This document shows, piece after piece, positions 1-11,090 of a stretch of DNA of 64,000 bases. The DNA is from Aquatica leii (lineage: Eukaryota > Arthropoda > Insecta > Coleoptera > Lampyridae), in contig CM069432.1 of assembly GCA_035610365.1 (NCBI GenBank), positions 12,028,001-12,092,000 on the forward strand, read 5' to 3'. The notes below the pieces were generated by a model, which was given only the letters and a program-made list of their open reading frames with translations, made no database searches and was not told the DNA's origin. The translations under genes and the position numbers were made by a program. Position 1 is the first letter of the stretch. Each line of letters begins with the position of its first letter.

Positions 1-491
1 GCCAGTACTCGTAGGCGATGAGCCGTTGAACACCACTCGAAGTTTAGTGCTAACACTCTCTTTCTTTAAAACTCCATGATGGGGTGAGAAAAAAATAATT
101 TGTCAGAATCAGGTTTAGCTATTGACATATGTTCCAATTCTATATATGTTTTCATGAATTTAGTGTAAAGTACCCTAAATTCCTCATCAACTCGAAACCG
201 TTTTTCGAGCGACATAAGACATTGTTCTGCGACGTGACGAGAGTCTCCAAGCAACGAAATGGGTTGCTTGAACGGAATCAAGAATACGAATTTTCCCTCC
301 TTAGTTCTCTCAGTAGTTTCTTGAAAGTAAATTTCGAATGAGTTTTCTTCCATAGTGAGAGATTTATTAAATGGAAATTGCTCGATTTCCCAAAAACGTG
401 CCAATTGAGACTGCACATCTGTTATCTCCGTGAAATAACAATGGAATTCTTCGCAATTTGAAAGACAATGTGTTTTTCTACATAAAAACAA
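1..491 (-). pseudogene. BEL/Pao pol fragment, reverse transcriptase N-terminus
   Basis: This is the start of a BEL/Pao polymerase, which copies element RNA into DNA in cytoplasmic particles. Reading leftward, it opens with a zinc-knuckle remnant (CRKTHCLSNC, near 480-440). It then passes to the BEL pre-RT segment with FWEIE (near 390) and continues to about 70. After a frameshift near 75, the frame reading TKLRVVFNG carries the first RT motif off the left edge. The zinc knuckle is normally separated from FWEIE by a whole protease domain, and that domain is absent, so an internal deletion has joined gag to RT. The family call rests on motif order and is firm. Confidence 0.85.
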
Positions 492-1356
492 GACAATGAA
501 GTAAAATGAGAACGATCACTCTCATTAATAGGATATGCCTTAATTTGTCTGGGCTTATCTGAGTGAGATTTTGTAGGCTGCTTAGACTCTAACGTCTCAA
601 CCAGATCAGCCTTTGATTTTATAAACTTACAAAATTCATTCAAAGTGTGTAATTCAGTACCGGAGTTTGCTTTATGAGTCTCCCACTCGCTACCTGTGCG
701 AGAATCAAGAATTTGTGAGCTGAAATGAATGTAGATCGATTCAAAAAGTGTGTTCTCGGACGCTAGCGACTTTAGAGCGTTTACATGTTTGTATAAATTA
801 TCATGAAGATGACGTAGTTTTTTGGATGATTCCTTTGTCATTGACTCCAACGATAGTATAGCTTTAATATGATTATGAACTAATATGCGCTTGTTATCGT
901 ACCGTTTACATAACGAATTCCATGCAGTTTCATACGAATCGGAAGCAAATTCTATGGATTTTATTACTTGAGCAGCATCTCCTTGAAGAAATGATCTTAA
1001 ATAGTAATACTTTTGTATCGTGGTGATATTTTCATTTTCATGTAATAGGGAAAGAAATAAATCACGAAATTCTACCCAATTCTCACTTCCTCCGTCATAT
1101 TTAGGAATTGAAATAGTAGGTAGCTTTATAAAGCTTTGCTGTGGCGTATTTGAATTCACCGAAGTAACACTTCGATTTGAGTTTGAATGTCAGAAAATTC
1201 ATCGAGAACGGACATAGAATTATTAAAACGTTCCTCTAATTCTAATACTCCTTTCGTGAAAAATGCCTCTTCCTGTCTATTTACCGTAAAAGTCCTAAAT
1301 GTTACCGCTTCCTTGAAGCCCTTTTTTATACAATTCCTTCTTTGAGTACCTTTCAA
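422..1356 (-). pseudogene. BEL/Pao gag polyprotein, frameshifted
   Basis: This is a structural gag protein of a BEL/Pao retrotransposon, in two overlapping frames (1356-1156, then 1159-422). The second part carries the typical BEL gag core: PKYDGG, then WVEFRDLF and an YYLRSFLQGDAA segment near residues 19-60. This core packs element RNA into virus-like particles. The frame ends in a garbled zinc knuckle whose cysteines and histidine continue in the neighbouring frame at 480-440. No LTR is seen beyond 1356, where the P-like relic begins. The copy is therefore truncated at its 5' side and frameshifted at least twice. Confidence 0.85.
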
Positions 1357-2764
1357 AAACTCTTAATAATCTTAAATTGGTACTTGGTATAAATAGCAAA
1401 TATTTTGATTATTTAAATAAAGTTAATGAATCATTAATGCTGATGGAAAGATTAGTTCTTTTAGCTTGGGATGAAATGTCTATCGATCCTACTGTCCATT
1501 TTCGTAATTTCAGTTTGAAACTTGATGGATTTGAGGAATTGGCTGCTGGAAGAGGGGTACGAATTGTTGATCATGCTTTGGTGTTCATGATTCGCGGTTT
1601 ACGGAAAAGTTTTAGGCAACCTGTTGTCTTCTACTTTTCCGCTAAATGTGCGAATACTGTTCAGCTAAGAGCATGCATCAGGCAAGTCTTTGAGGCCGTT
1701 CATGAAAAGACTAAATTCCGCACACTTGTGACATGGGTTCTAGTAATCATCCTGCCATTAGCAGTCTTGCAGCTAATAGTGGCAGGAATGATTGCGTCTA
1801 CAACGTCCTTGGTCATAAAATTATACATTTATTTGATGTTCCGCATCTAATTAAATGTGTTAGAAATAATTTTATGACCAAGGATATTAAAGTCTCAAGT
1901 GGGGTTGCGAAATGGGACCACTTAAAACAAGTGTACGAGGACAGCCAATCTGCTGAAGCTGCTGGTAAAATGTGTAAGCTTACACGCTCGCATATATTTC
2001 TAGAAGAGAAACAGAAGTTGAAGGTAAAACTCGCTACACAAGTTTTTAGTGGCTCTGTGGCTGCCCTACTAAGATTTGCAGATAGAGTACAGCGTGACGG
2101 ACAGATGAGATATGTGGCTACTGAAGAATTTACTAGTTTCATGAACGACCTTTTTGATACTCTTAATTCTTCAGCCAAGTCTCTCCGTTAGGTCGCAGAC
2201 TTGAAATTAACTCAGTTCATCACAAGTTTTGGGCTAAAGCGAAAATGATACTAATTTCGATAGTTTTATGTCGGTGAACAACGACAAAGAGTTCCACCCT
2301 GCATTAATGGATTACTAATTACTATTCGAAATGTGCAAGCTTTGTGGAGTTTTTTAAAGGATCTTGGTTTTAACTATCTTTTCACAAGACGTTTCAATCA
2401 AGATCCCTTAGAAAACTTTTTTGGCTTAATTCGAGGTATGTGTGGGCAAACCCGTACTCCATCGACTTCCCAATTTGCTTCTGCTTATAGTGCCTCGATT
2501 GTTTTACAAACAAGCAGAGGTACTATTGGAGCAAATTGTGAAGTGGATGGAGATTCCTTCTTATCAAACCTGGAATTCCTTCTTTCTCCAAATTCCTCTG
2601 ATTCCAGCAGTACCGTAATTCATCCACAACGAATCCTAACACAACCTGCTCACCGACTCGTGGCACATTCTGAATCGTTACTTAGTAACCAAAATAGTGG
2701 CTATTTTGCTGGGTACCTTTTAAAGCGCATTTTAAATCATACTTGCAATTCTTGTTTAATTTAA
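1350..2764 (+). pseudogene. P-element / THAP9-like transposase relic
   Basis: This is a P-superfamily transposase, a cut-and-paste enzyme with an RNase H-like catalytic core split by a GTP-binding domain. The segment at 1377-1850 contains LAWDEMS, which holds the first catalytic Asp. A frameshift near 1725 moves into a frame with CDMGSSNHPAI, the second acidic position. The GTP-binding-like part follows, from FDVPHLIKCVRNNF to about 2190. A stop and some lost sequence at 2191-2310 precede the C-terminal hallmark NQDPLENFFGLIR (about 2398-2436) and the closing GYFAGYLLKRI. The N-terminal THAP zinc finger and both terminal repeats are missing. Superfamily assignment is strong and the copy is dead. 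Confidence 0.85.
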
Positions 2765-2929
2765 TTGTGTACAAAGATTACGGTTCCTTTCTCGTTTACC
2801 TAAAATCCTATTTTATTAATCAAGTCCATAGTGACCGCTTTATATTTTTTCCAGCATTCCAAAGTTTATTGACAGTTTTTCCATGTTTGCAACATTGTAA
2901 GAAAGGCAAAACCGCCACGCTCTAATATT
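2765..2929. other. Short unassigned junction
   Basis: This stretch lies between the P-like relic and the first recognisable Penelope residues. I see no motif in it. It could be either the eroded end of the P-like element or the Penelope 5' leader. Confidence 0.4.
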
Positions 2930-4463
2930 AACAGACATGAGAGATAAGCAGCTAAGCGGTTACGTGAGAATAAAGAAATTTTAGTATTGAGAGCAGATAA
3001 AGGAAACGCTACAGTCGTTATAAACATACAAACTCCGCCATCAAAACCTCCACTACTATAGATATTAACAAGAAACAAATTTTGATTGTCAAAAATTCAG
3101 TTATGCCACGAGTCTACAGTTTTCCCAAGATACACAAAAAGAAGTCGCCTTTTGATCGATAGTGGACACTATCAATTTCCCAAACCAATCGTTAGCACGT
3201 TATCTAGCTGCAAAACTCTTGAGGTTGGCAGGAAGTACAGAAACTCACATTAAAGATTCTACAGACTTTGTAGGGAAAATTAAGAACTTGCGTATAGCAA
3301 AAGAAGATATCCTAGTCAGCTTTGACGTGGTATCTCTTTTTACTAAAGTCCCGGTCGACGAATTGTAATTTTTGCTCAAGGAGAGAATTACTGAAGGAGA
3401 AGTTCTGCTCTTCAAACTCTGCCTTGAAAACACTTATTTCAGTTACAACGACAATTTGTTTAAACAAGTAGAAGGGGCGGCCATGGGTTCACCGCTCTCT
3501 CCAGTTATAGCCAATATTTACATGGAATATTTTGAAACTGAAGTTATGAAAAATGTTGAGTTAAAACCAAAAACTTGGTTCAGATATGTTGATGATACGT
3601 TTGTTGTATTGCCTCGTGGCAAAGATAAACTAAATCAGATCTTTCAACATCTAAACTCTGCACGTAATAGCATTCAATTTACTATGGAGTTAGAACATAA
3701 CAGCAGTCTAGCCTTTTTGATGTCCTGGTAATATGGAAAAATAACGGAAAATTGGGGCACTCCGTTTATAGAAAAAAAAACGCACACCAATAGATACTTA
3801 AACGCCAAATCTCGCCACCATCCAGTACAAAAGAATACTGTTTTGCATACTTTAACCAAAAGAGCTATACGTGTGTCGGATAATGAAAATCTACAAAAGG
3901 AAAAGGAAACATTGTTGGAGTCTCTACAACAAAATGGATACGGGTTCAAAGAGATCGAAAACACATGGAAAAGAGCAATAAATCCAAAAGTCAAAAAAGA
4001 CTTATCACCTCCTACTAGCACTGCTTATTTACCATACTGTATGAGTTCGACAGACAAAATAAGCAGCGTGCTAAAAAAACATAATATTAAAACTGTCTTT
4101 ACAAGTAAGGATACCCGGAACACCTGGTTTATATCTGCTAAAGACACACAAGGGGGCTCTAAAACATTCCGGAGTTTACAAAATTCCTTGTTCCTGTGGA
4201 TCAAGTTATATAGGACAAACGGAACGCTCTATTGAAGTTAGAGTAAAAGAACATATGGCTGACTGCAAACACCGCAGAGTTACTAAATCAGCAGTGGCAG
4301 AACACATGTGGAACTAAGGACAAGCGCTGAGCTTTGACCAAACCAAAGTGTTGGCTAGAACCCCTTTCTACTTTCCCAGACTAATCCGCGAAGTTATAAA
4401 AATAGAAAAACGTCCATGTAATATGAACCGAGAAAACGGTTTAAAACTCAGCAAATTTTGACT
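2930..4463 (+). pseudogene. Penelope-like element, RT plus GIY-YIG endonuclease
   Basis: This is a single Penelope-like ORF, broken by frameshifts. Penelope RTs resemble telomerase and prime at chromosomal ends or nicks, and the C-terminal GIY-YIG nuclease cuts the target. Visible in order: LRADKGNATVV (near 2985-3020), MPRVYSFPKIHKKK (3102-3143), SFDVVSLFTKVPV (3319-3357), GAAMGSPLSPVIANIYME (about 3475-3528), the catalytic box RYVDDTFVV (near 3580) and KHNIKTVFTSKDTRN. After a frameshift near 4165 comes HSGVYKIPCSCG followed by SSYIGQTERS, the GIY-YIG core. The C-terminal tail ends near 4460. At least four frame changes make it non-functional. Confidence 0.92.
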
Positions 4464-4794
4464 ATCAGTATTATGTCCTCTAAGACAAAGATGAACCTTC
4501 TTGGAAAGAACACAAACACTTACTCCGAGTAATAACGAAGTCAGTCAATCGATAACGGAAAGATAAGGTCCGTTAATCACGCTAATCGCTAATTGATATA
4601 AATATCGTCGCTTACACTTTTTGCTTCAGTGACATTTACCACTCTCAAGATGCAATGTCTTGCGAAACGTTAGTTTGTTTGGGTTCATGAACGACAATAC
4701 GGCAAAAGCCAAGTTCTACTTCTTGTTTTGGCTCTCAAGGAGAAACTAGGGCCAAGTGTACGACGTGGTCTAAGCCGAAAGTCGCTTATAATAA
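4464..4794 (+). repeat. Penelope-like 3' tail and junction
   Basis: This is non-coding sequence directly after the Penelope-like ORF. The segment around 4640-4675 (CTCAAGATGCAATG, then CGAAACGTTAG) resembles the terminal motif seen in other Penelope-like tails in this window (near 20700 and 35030). The exact end of the element is not visible. The Copia fragment on the other strand begins by about 4795. Confidence 0.5.
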
Positions 4795-6600
4795 TACCCA
4801 CTTACATTTTACAACATTTTCATTCATAGGTTTATCCACAAGCAAGGATTTTATTTCTTCAATCATTACTGTTTCCCAAAGATTTTTGTTTGACATTGTA
4901 CAGACATCTTTATAATTTTTGAGGTCTTGAGATCTTACAGTAAAATATGAGTATTCAAAATTTAAATCTCTTTTGAGAGTTCTTTCCTGTATGGGATATC
5001 GTCTCCCAATCGGGTTAGAATCTTTGTACTTGATAAATATGGTTCCAAAACTGTTACAGATTCATTTGACTGTAAATTATCAGATTTATTTAAATTATAA
5101 TTATTATCTAAATCTAAACTACACTTCAGGCAACGACAATTTGTCTAGGATTATCTCGACAAATTAACCGATATCCTTTTATTCTCTTACAGTCACAGTA
5201 ACCTACAAAAATCATTTCCCTTGACTTTTTGTCAAGTTTCTGCCGTTTTTCTTTTATTACATAAACTTGAGCCTTACAACCAAAAATTTTTAGATAAGAT
5301 AAATCAATTTTTACCCCAGACAATGTTTCCTCAGGTAGAGATCCGGTCAAAGCGGCTGTCGGAGACCTAGTTTTAGATATATGACTGTGCTCATAGCTTT
5401 AGCAAAAATCTTTTATCTAAATTTTATACGAACAACATACATCGAGTTCTTTCAATGAGTTTGCGATTTGTTCTCTCCGCTACACTATTTTGAGCTGGAC
5501 TCTTCGCAACAAAGGTCTGATGAACTATCTCATGATCCTTGAGAAACTGTTCAAAACTATTACCAGTATACTCTTCACCTCTATCTGTCCGTAGACATTT
5601 TAATTTTTTACCATTCTGATTTTCAACCATAGCCTCAAATTGGCGAAATTTTGAAAAACCTTTATCTTTATGTTTGATCATATAACCAAAAACTTTTCTA
5701 CTAAAATCGTCAACAAAAATTAAACAATATTTAGCTTTACCCCAGGATGGTACTTAAAATGTACGCTGGAGGTATGGACAATACCAAAAAGTTCCTTAGC
5801 TCTTCTGCTTTTTTTAGGAAAAGGTTTAGCAGTTTTTTTGCCCTCAAGACAAGTTACACAAACTGTATCAAGTTTATATTTCGAAGCATTCTCAATCTTT
5901 TACGATTAAGATGGTGCAATCTTTTATGCCATAATTCCTGATTGAAAACATTTGCTACAGCAGCAGCCCTCACTGATTCTTGTAAACAGTTATCAACAAT
6001 GTACGGAGCATCTCTTTGTGAACATGAAAGTTCTATGACACTTATGATTGAGAAATCAAAGCTAGTGTACACTGTACATCCTTTTTTGTTAAAAATTACG
6101 TTGTAACCATTTTCAGTGATTTTGCTAACGGATAACAAATGAGTTGACAAACTTGGTACATACAATACATTAGTAGCAGTTTGTACATTATCTTCAGTAA
6201 ATGTTATTTCACTATCACCGACGCCTGAAGATTTGATTTTGAATTCATCGGCAATAGAGATTGGCACACTCACACTCGAATCCAGATTGCAGAATAGAGA
6301 TTTATCTCAAGCCATGTGCGATGTCGCTTCAGAATCCACGCCCCATTATGTAGAAGCCATTGTTGACACCAGCGCTTTGGTGAAGAGCCTCTTTAGAACC
6401 AATTTGTTGTACAGATTTTTTGCCATGCTTGCTCACTTTATCAGTACTTTTAGGTTTTTTTCGTTTAGGACAGTCAGTTTTTTAGTGAGCAGAGCCTCCA
6501 CAATCATAGCATCTCGTTTTCTTTACCTTATGGAATTATTGCTTTTTACTTGAATTTTGAGACAAGCATGCTGTGGTCGATGGTGATTCATTTAACATTT
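4795..6600 (-). pseudogene. Ty1/Copia gag-pol fragment
   Basis: This is a Copia polyprotein read right to left. It shows a CCHC nucleocapsid finger CYDCGGSAH (near 6500) with a stop just after it. The protease remnant VDSEATSHMA (near 6330) has Glu in place of the active-site Gly. The pre-integrase segment contains LWHKRLHHLNRKRLR. The integrase core follows: FVDDFSRK near 5720, LRTDRGEEYTG near 5595 and SVAERTNRK near 5465. Next come the integrase C-terminal part FGCKAQVYVI and FVGYC. The RT beginning, ending KCKWVLL near 4800, is abruptly truncated. The rest of the RT, RNase H and both LTRs are absent. Several frameshifts and stops are present. Confidence 0.9.
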
Positions 6601-6639
6601 TTATATTTGTCGGTTGTTTCTACAAAATACAGTGTTGCC

Positions 6640-7944
6640 ACACTTAACTAAAAAATGATTTAAAGTATTTAAAAGGAAAGAAAAAGCACATTGTTTATGT
6701 TTTTTGTTTTTTTCCTGTTGTTTCAATAGTAACATAGTAACAATAAATTTGAAGTAGTAGACAATTTAGTAATTCTCAAGTTCGCAAATTGTTGTTGTTT
6801 GTTCACAATTTCATTCTGAACTTGATAACAATGCCGAGAGTACTTCAACATCAATATTTTGTCCAATTAAGTGATTTTGAACGTGGCCGTATTATTGGTA
6901 TGAGAGAGGCCGGACTTTCGCTAAGAGAAAATGCTCGCTGTTTCATCGGTATTGAGACGTTGATCCAAATGGTCCGAGAAAGGGGTTCAACATCGTCGCT
7001 GTGGATCTGGACGTCCTCGGAGTACTACAGATTGCGAAGAACGTCGTTTAAGAGTTTTGGCCACAAGAGACAGATTTTCAACAACTTGATCAATTGCAAA
7101 TGATTGGATGAGAGGAATAGGACTCAGAACGTCAATGTCATCTGTTTATCGCCGGATAAGATCTTATGGGTTACGTTCATATCGTCCATTTTTATGTCTT
7201 CCCCTTACACCACTTCACCGTCTACGCAGACTAGAGTGGACCGACGAAAGGGTTAATTGGCCGCAAGAATGGCATCAAACTGTGTTTAGTGACGAGTCCC
7301 GATTTTGCTTGTGGGTCCACGATGGTTGTAGGAGGATCCGACGGATGCGTGGAGAACGTAAAAATCCAACATTTTTGTGAAACGCAACACAGCCCTCACT
7401 CAAGGAGTTACGATATGGGATGCAATATGTCATAGTAGCAGATCACCCTTGGTCTTTATTGACGGCAACCTAAACGCAGCTGGTTACATTGCTAATGTGC
7501 TACAACCAGTTGGGCTTCCATATGTTCAAGGGCTGCAAAATCCCATTTTCCAGTAGGATAATGCGCGCCCTCATACGGCAAGGGCTGCAACACGGTTTTT
7601 GGAAGAAGCTAACATTGCCGTCCTCCCATGGCCTGCTCGGTCGCCCGTTGAACGTGTATGGAAAATGTTGGTAAAGGACTGGGTAATTTACCAAACCCTC
7701 CAGATAACTTACACAATCTCCAGCTACGGATTCAAGAAGCTTGGGACGACATGCAGTTATAGATCACTTGATTGATTGACAAATCGAGGCCGAGCAACTC
7801 ATTATTGAAAAAACTTTTTAAGCTTTTGTTCTTTTGTTTTTAAATTTTAATCATCACTTTTTTTCATGAATATAGACGTTTCCTCAAAATTTTAATAAAA
7901 TCGTTCAACAACTTCTAGGTGTTGCAATTTTTCTGGAAGTCAGT
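6640..7944 (+). mobile_element. Tc1-like DNA transposon relic
   Basis: This relic contains a Tc1-type transposase and a right terminal repeat. Reading inward from 7944, the right end on the minus strand is ACTGACTTCCAGAAAAATTG, an end type common in insect Tc1 elements, next to TA. I cannot find a matching left end. The CAGTGTTGCC at about 6629 does not align with it, so the left boundary is uncertain and the 5' end may be lost. The element abuts the 5'-truncated Copia fragment on the left. Confidence 0.75.
6831..7760 (+). pseudogene. Tc1-like transposase, frameshifted
   Basis: This transposase would bind the terminal repeats through two helix-turn-helix domains and cut DNA with a DD34E core. 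The start MPRVLQHQYFVQLSDFERGR at 6831 matches the usual Tc1 beginning, and I prefer it to the upstream in-frame Met at 6789. A frameshift follows around 6940-6960. The second part includes VFSDESRFCLW (7288-7320), with the first catalytic Asp. Stops occur near 7380 and 7557, just before DNARPHTARAA, which holds the second Asp. The third motif reads LPWPARSPVERVW. It appears to lack the four residues usually between SP and the final Glu region. The protein cannot be functional. Confidence 0.85.
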
Positions 7945-9750
7945 ATATAAAAGTTCTAATGTAATTTTTAAATACTCAAACACGGCAAACTATACGCTTT
8001 TACGTTTAATAATTATAAACTTCATAACCTCATTAGATAACGTACAGCATATAACAGTACATACTTAACAGCTTTAAACGTAAATATGAATGTATAATTA
8101 AAATATTTTCAAATTTATCTCATAAAAGTTTCAGTTAGGGAATTTTTTTAAAAGCTTGCTTTAATAATTTGTTTTTAATTTATTTATTCACGTTTAATGT
8201 AATAACAAAGACGATTAAATAAGTATATTTTGAATACATAATTCATTAGGGATTCAGAATTATCAACATCCGCATCAAGAACAAAAACTTTATTTGTGCT
8301 ACGCAATTTCAAGCGAGTAAAAAACAGTCATGTACTTATTTGAGAACATTAAAATCGATGATTGCATATACGTTTTAACACCTCAAATGTGACTATAAAA
8401 AGGACAGACAGATTTTGTATAAAATCCGGACAATAAATTTAAGACTACCACGAAATGGTAACGTTAACGCAAACGAATGGCTCTTGCGATAACCGACTAT
8501 GTTCAGCGACAAAAAAAGTTAGTATCTCTAGAAAAACCAACAGAAAAAATTAATGGAATCCTCAATAAAAGTAATGTAATTCTAATGCACTATCATGTTT
8601 TGCATTTTTCGTTCATTGTTAATAACAGCACGTTTATATCTATAATTTTCTGTCATTAAAAATAATTTTTATTGTAAAAAACCATTAAATATTAATATCG
8701 GTTCAATTATAAATGCAACTAATAAATAGATAGACGATTAGCTCATTGATTTTGATTGTCGTATTAAATCAAATAATATTATAGACACACAAAGAAAATA
8801 AAGACAACACTTACTAAATATAATTTAAAATAAGTTCGCGAACATTGTAAGCTAAGTAGATACTTATACGTTATGTTAAAAGTGTTTTGGTGTGATTTTC
8901 GTGCCGTATAAGTTTCGCCCACATATCGCTACATCGAAAGTGGTGGCTGTAAACTGGGGTAAAACCATATTTTCGTTGTCTGTGGTACGATAATAAGCTC
9001 ACATACCTAAATATTCACACGCATTCACGTTATAAATAGGTGTAATACTTTTGCTTTTAATGTGAAAGTCTTTCTGGGGTAAGAATTGATTCTATTTTCG
9101 TGATATAATTTGGTTTTATAAAAATTGTCATTAGTAAATTTTGAATACCCACACGCATGCCATTAATGCGAAGGTTTAAATATCTGTTAATTGATTTGGG
9201 AAAAATTTCTATGATGACGTCACAACCTTCGATGTAATAAAAAAGGTGCTACCTCTACGTTGATTAAGAATATCGATTTGTACCCATTAAATATTAGAAT
9301 TATAAACGTATTGGAAGATTCGCTTACTAAAACATGCGCATTTATCTGGGGGAAACTTGACGCATCTGGTTTTTTCTCATAGATCGTATGAAGCAAGGAA
9401 ACTTATTTGTGATTACGCGATTTGTATGTCATTTTCTTTTATATCAGTCGTTTGCACATACGACTGTACGTACAGGGTGCGCTCGGGTTCTCTTAATTAT
9501 CGAGATATTGCATTTATGTAAATGTATTTTGCTTTTCTTTTCTAGCTTCTCTGTGATAAAATCAAAATATATTCGTGTTACAACTTGTGTGTTGTTATTT
9601 GTTCTCTTTCAGTATTGGGTAGATTTAAACGGTGTTTTCCATCATAGTTTCTAACCGTTTCGATGGCTTTTTAATTTTATGTTATAGTTAGCACACCGGG
9701 ACCTGCGATTCACTTGCCGATTCGACTGAGTTAGTCGCCAGCAATTATGT
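7945..9750. other. AT-rich interval without recognisable genes
   Basis: I see no convincing gene here. Frames of 60-88 codons at 8477 and 9388 are in AT-rich sequence and have no recognisable motif. There is a perfect TGACGTCA palindrome at about 9213-9220 and two TATA-like strings near 8394 and 8418. Confidence 0.5.
8394..8570 (+). promoter_or_regulatory. Possible core promoter and short first exon
   Basis: Two TATA-like strings lie at 8394 (TATAAAAAGG) and 8418 (TATAAAATCC). They are 60-80 bases upstream of an ATG at 8477 that opens a 60-codon frame. A donor-like GTAATG lies near 8571. No protein match is recognised, and such strings are frequent in AT-rich DNA. This may be chance. Confidence 0.15.
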
Positions 9751-10346
9751 TACAAGTAAATCCTCGTAACAAATTTGACGTCCAACTGTCAAGGGGCTGG
9801 CTTCTTTTGTGTAGTTGCAGGACCTGACTTTGGATTTAATTCATTAACATTTCAACATTTACTATTTCGGCTTAGTCGTTGGTTTTTTTTGATAACTCGA
9901 CTACGTCCATTAATCCTTTTTTTTTTATTAGATTGTTTTTGTAGTAGTGTGCGTGATACGATGCCATTGTTATTACTTGTATTTATTTTTATTTTGATTG
10001 GGTTTTAGTCGTAAAGTTTAGCTTCACGATTATTTTAGTTCTCTTTAAGATTTTGTCGTATTTTTTGGAAAACGTGATCGGAGCTGTGCTACTATTGGGT
10101 TTCTTTCTTTTTCTTTTTTTCTTGTCTTTAGGAACTTGTCACTAAAACCGCTAATTGGCGTTTAGAAGTGGAAGAAGCTTTGGAAACTAGAGCTTCAATA
10201 CAAATTACTTTCTCATGGGTTCGATCCCAAAGTGGTTGTTTCTACACTATGGAGTGCGGTACGTAGCTTCTTACAATTAAAGAAAGAAGCATCATTTTTT
10301 ATAGGTACTATTTTTTCAATGTTTTTGGATGATGAGATAGCTGTCG
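9751..10346 (+). other. Possible leader of a gypsy-like element
   Basis: AATTTGACGTCCAAC near 9770 resembles the primer-binding region of lysine-tRNA-primed gypsy elements, directly after a possible LTR end (CTCGTAACA). A frame near 10141 (LVTKTANWRLEVEEALETRA) is open for about 40 codons but is unrecognised. If this is a gypsy leader, the Copia at 10347 sits between it and the gypsy relic at 14499. I cannot confirm that they belong together. Confidence 0.25.
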
Positions 10347-10459
10347 AGATAGGTGATATAATACGTTGTGTTACCAGGTCTGTGTATTTAGTATTAATAT
10401 AAAATCAAATAATCGTTTAGTATTGTCTTCTTCAATCCATTGCACAAAATATTACAACA
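10347..10459 (+). repeat. Copia 5' LTR, 3' portion only
   Basis: This matches the last 113 bases of the 3' LTR (starting AGATAGGT, ending TTACAACA) with four mismatches. The part corresponding to the first bases of the 3' LTR is not recognisable upstream. Confidence 0.85.
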
Positions 10460-10477
10460 GGTTATGGTCCCAGATGG
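10460..10477 (+). promoter_or_regulatory. Copia primer-binding site, half initiator-tRNA type
   Basis: GGTTATGGTCCCAG begins directly after the LTR end. Known insect copia elements prime reverse transcription with an internal fragment of initiator tRNA-Met, broken in the anticodon loop, rather than its 3' end. This string is complementary to that anticodon region with one difference. It supports both the LTR boundary and the family. Confidence 0.75.
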
Positions 10478-10557
10478 ATTAACATAAATAGAGAGATACT
10501 ACAGAGATCCGTATAAGTCTAATTATTATTTTACACGCATAAGAAACAAAGACGAAA

Positions 10558-11066
10558 ATGGCGAATCCTCATGATGAAAACACAGAATTAGAACTTCTTC
10601 GTGAACAGTTAGATCAACTCAGAAACAGTTTAGCAAATTTAGTAAGCACCCGGCGAACCAACATCACTACGACATCACATTCAATCGGAGGATTACCTGA
10701 TGCTAAGCATTTAGATAGACATTCAAATTTTTGGGGGTGGAAATTTTGGATGAAAAACTTTCTTATAGACTCCGGTCTGTGGATCTGTATCGAACTGAAA
10801 AAGAAGCATGGGATGCTCTAATTAATATGTATGAAGATAAAGGTTCAGTTAGAATTGTAGGTCTGTTGTCAAGTATTTTACAGTTAAAATATGAAGATTG
10901 TAACTCAATGGTAAAATTGATCAACAAATTTCTAAGTATAGCAGAACAGTTAGAAAATGCTGTTGAACCTCTACAAGACACTACTGTAGATTTTGTTGAA
11001 AGCTTACTACTTCAGCAAGATATTAAAGCAAATTCTGCAAAACACATTGAGAGTACTGCACTGTAA
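10558..11066 (+). pseudogene. Copia gag, frameshifted
   Basis: This is the nucleocapsid precursor. The start ATG at 10558, about 100 bases after the primer site, is the natural one. The first frame (MANPHDENTELELL) runs to a frameshift near 10790 and passes into the frame reading KEAWDALINMYED. This is the Copia gag core (UBN2 type), where proteins end in repeated leucine-rich segments. A stop lies at 11064. The zinc finger follows in the next frame, so gag is interrupted at least twice. Confidence 0.8.
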
Positions 11067-11090
11067 GTCCGTAGTAATAAGAAGCCATCT

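Noticed and set aside
129-341. Plus-strand frame at the left edge
   Set aside because: It is antisense to the BEL pol, which has clear family motifs.
6629-6660. Left terminal repeat of the Tc1 relic
   Set aside because: The CAGTGTTGCC string does not align with the right end, so it was not accepted as the partner.
8477-8659. Possible small gene after TATA-like strings
   Set aside because: No homology and no conserved motif. TATA-like strings are expected by chance in this AT-rich DNA. Listed only as a weak regulatory candidate.
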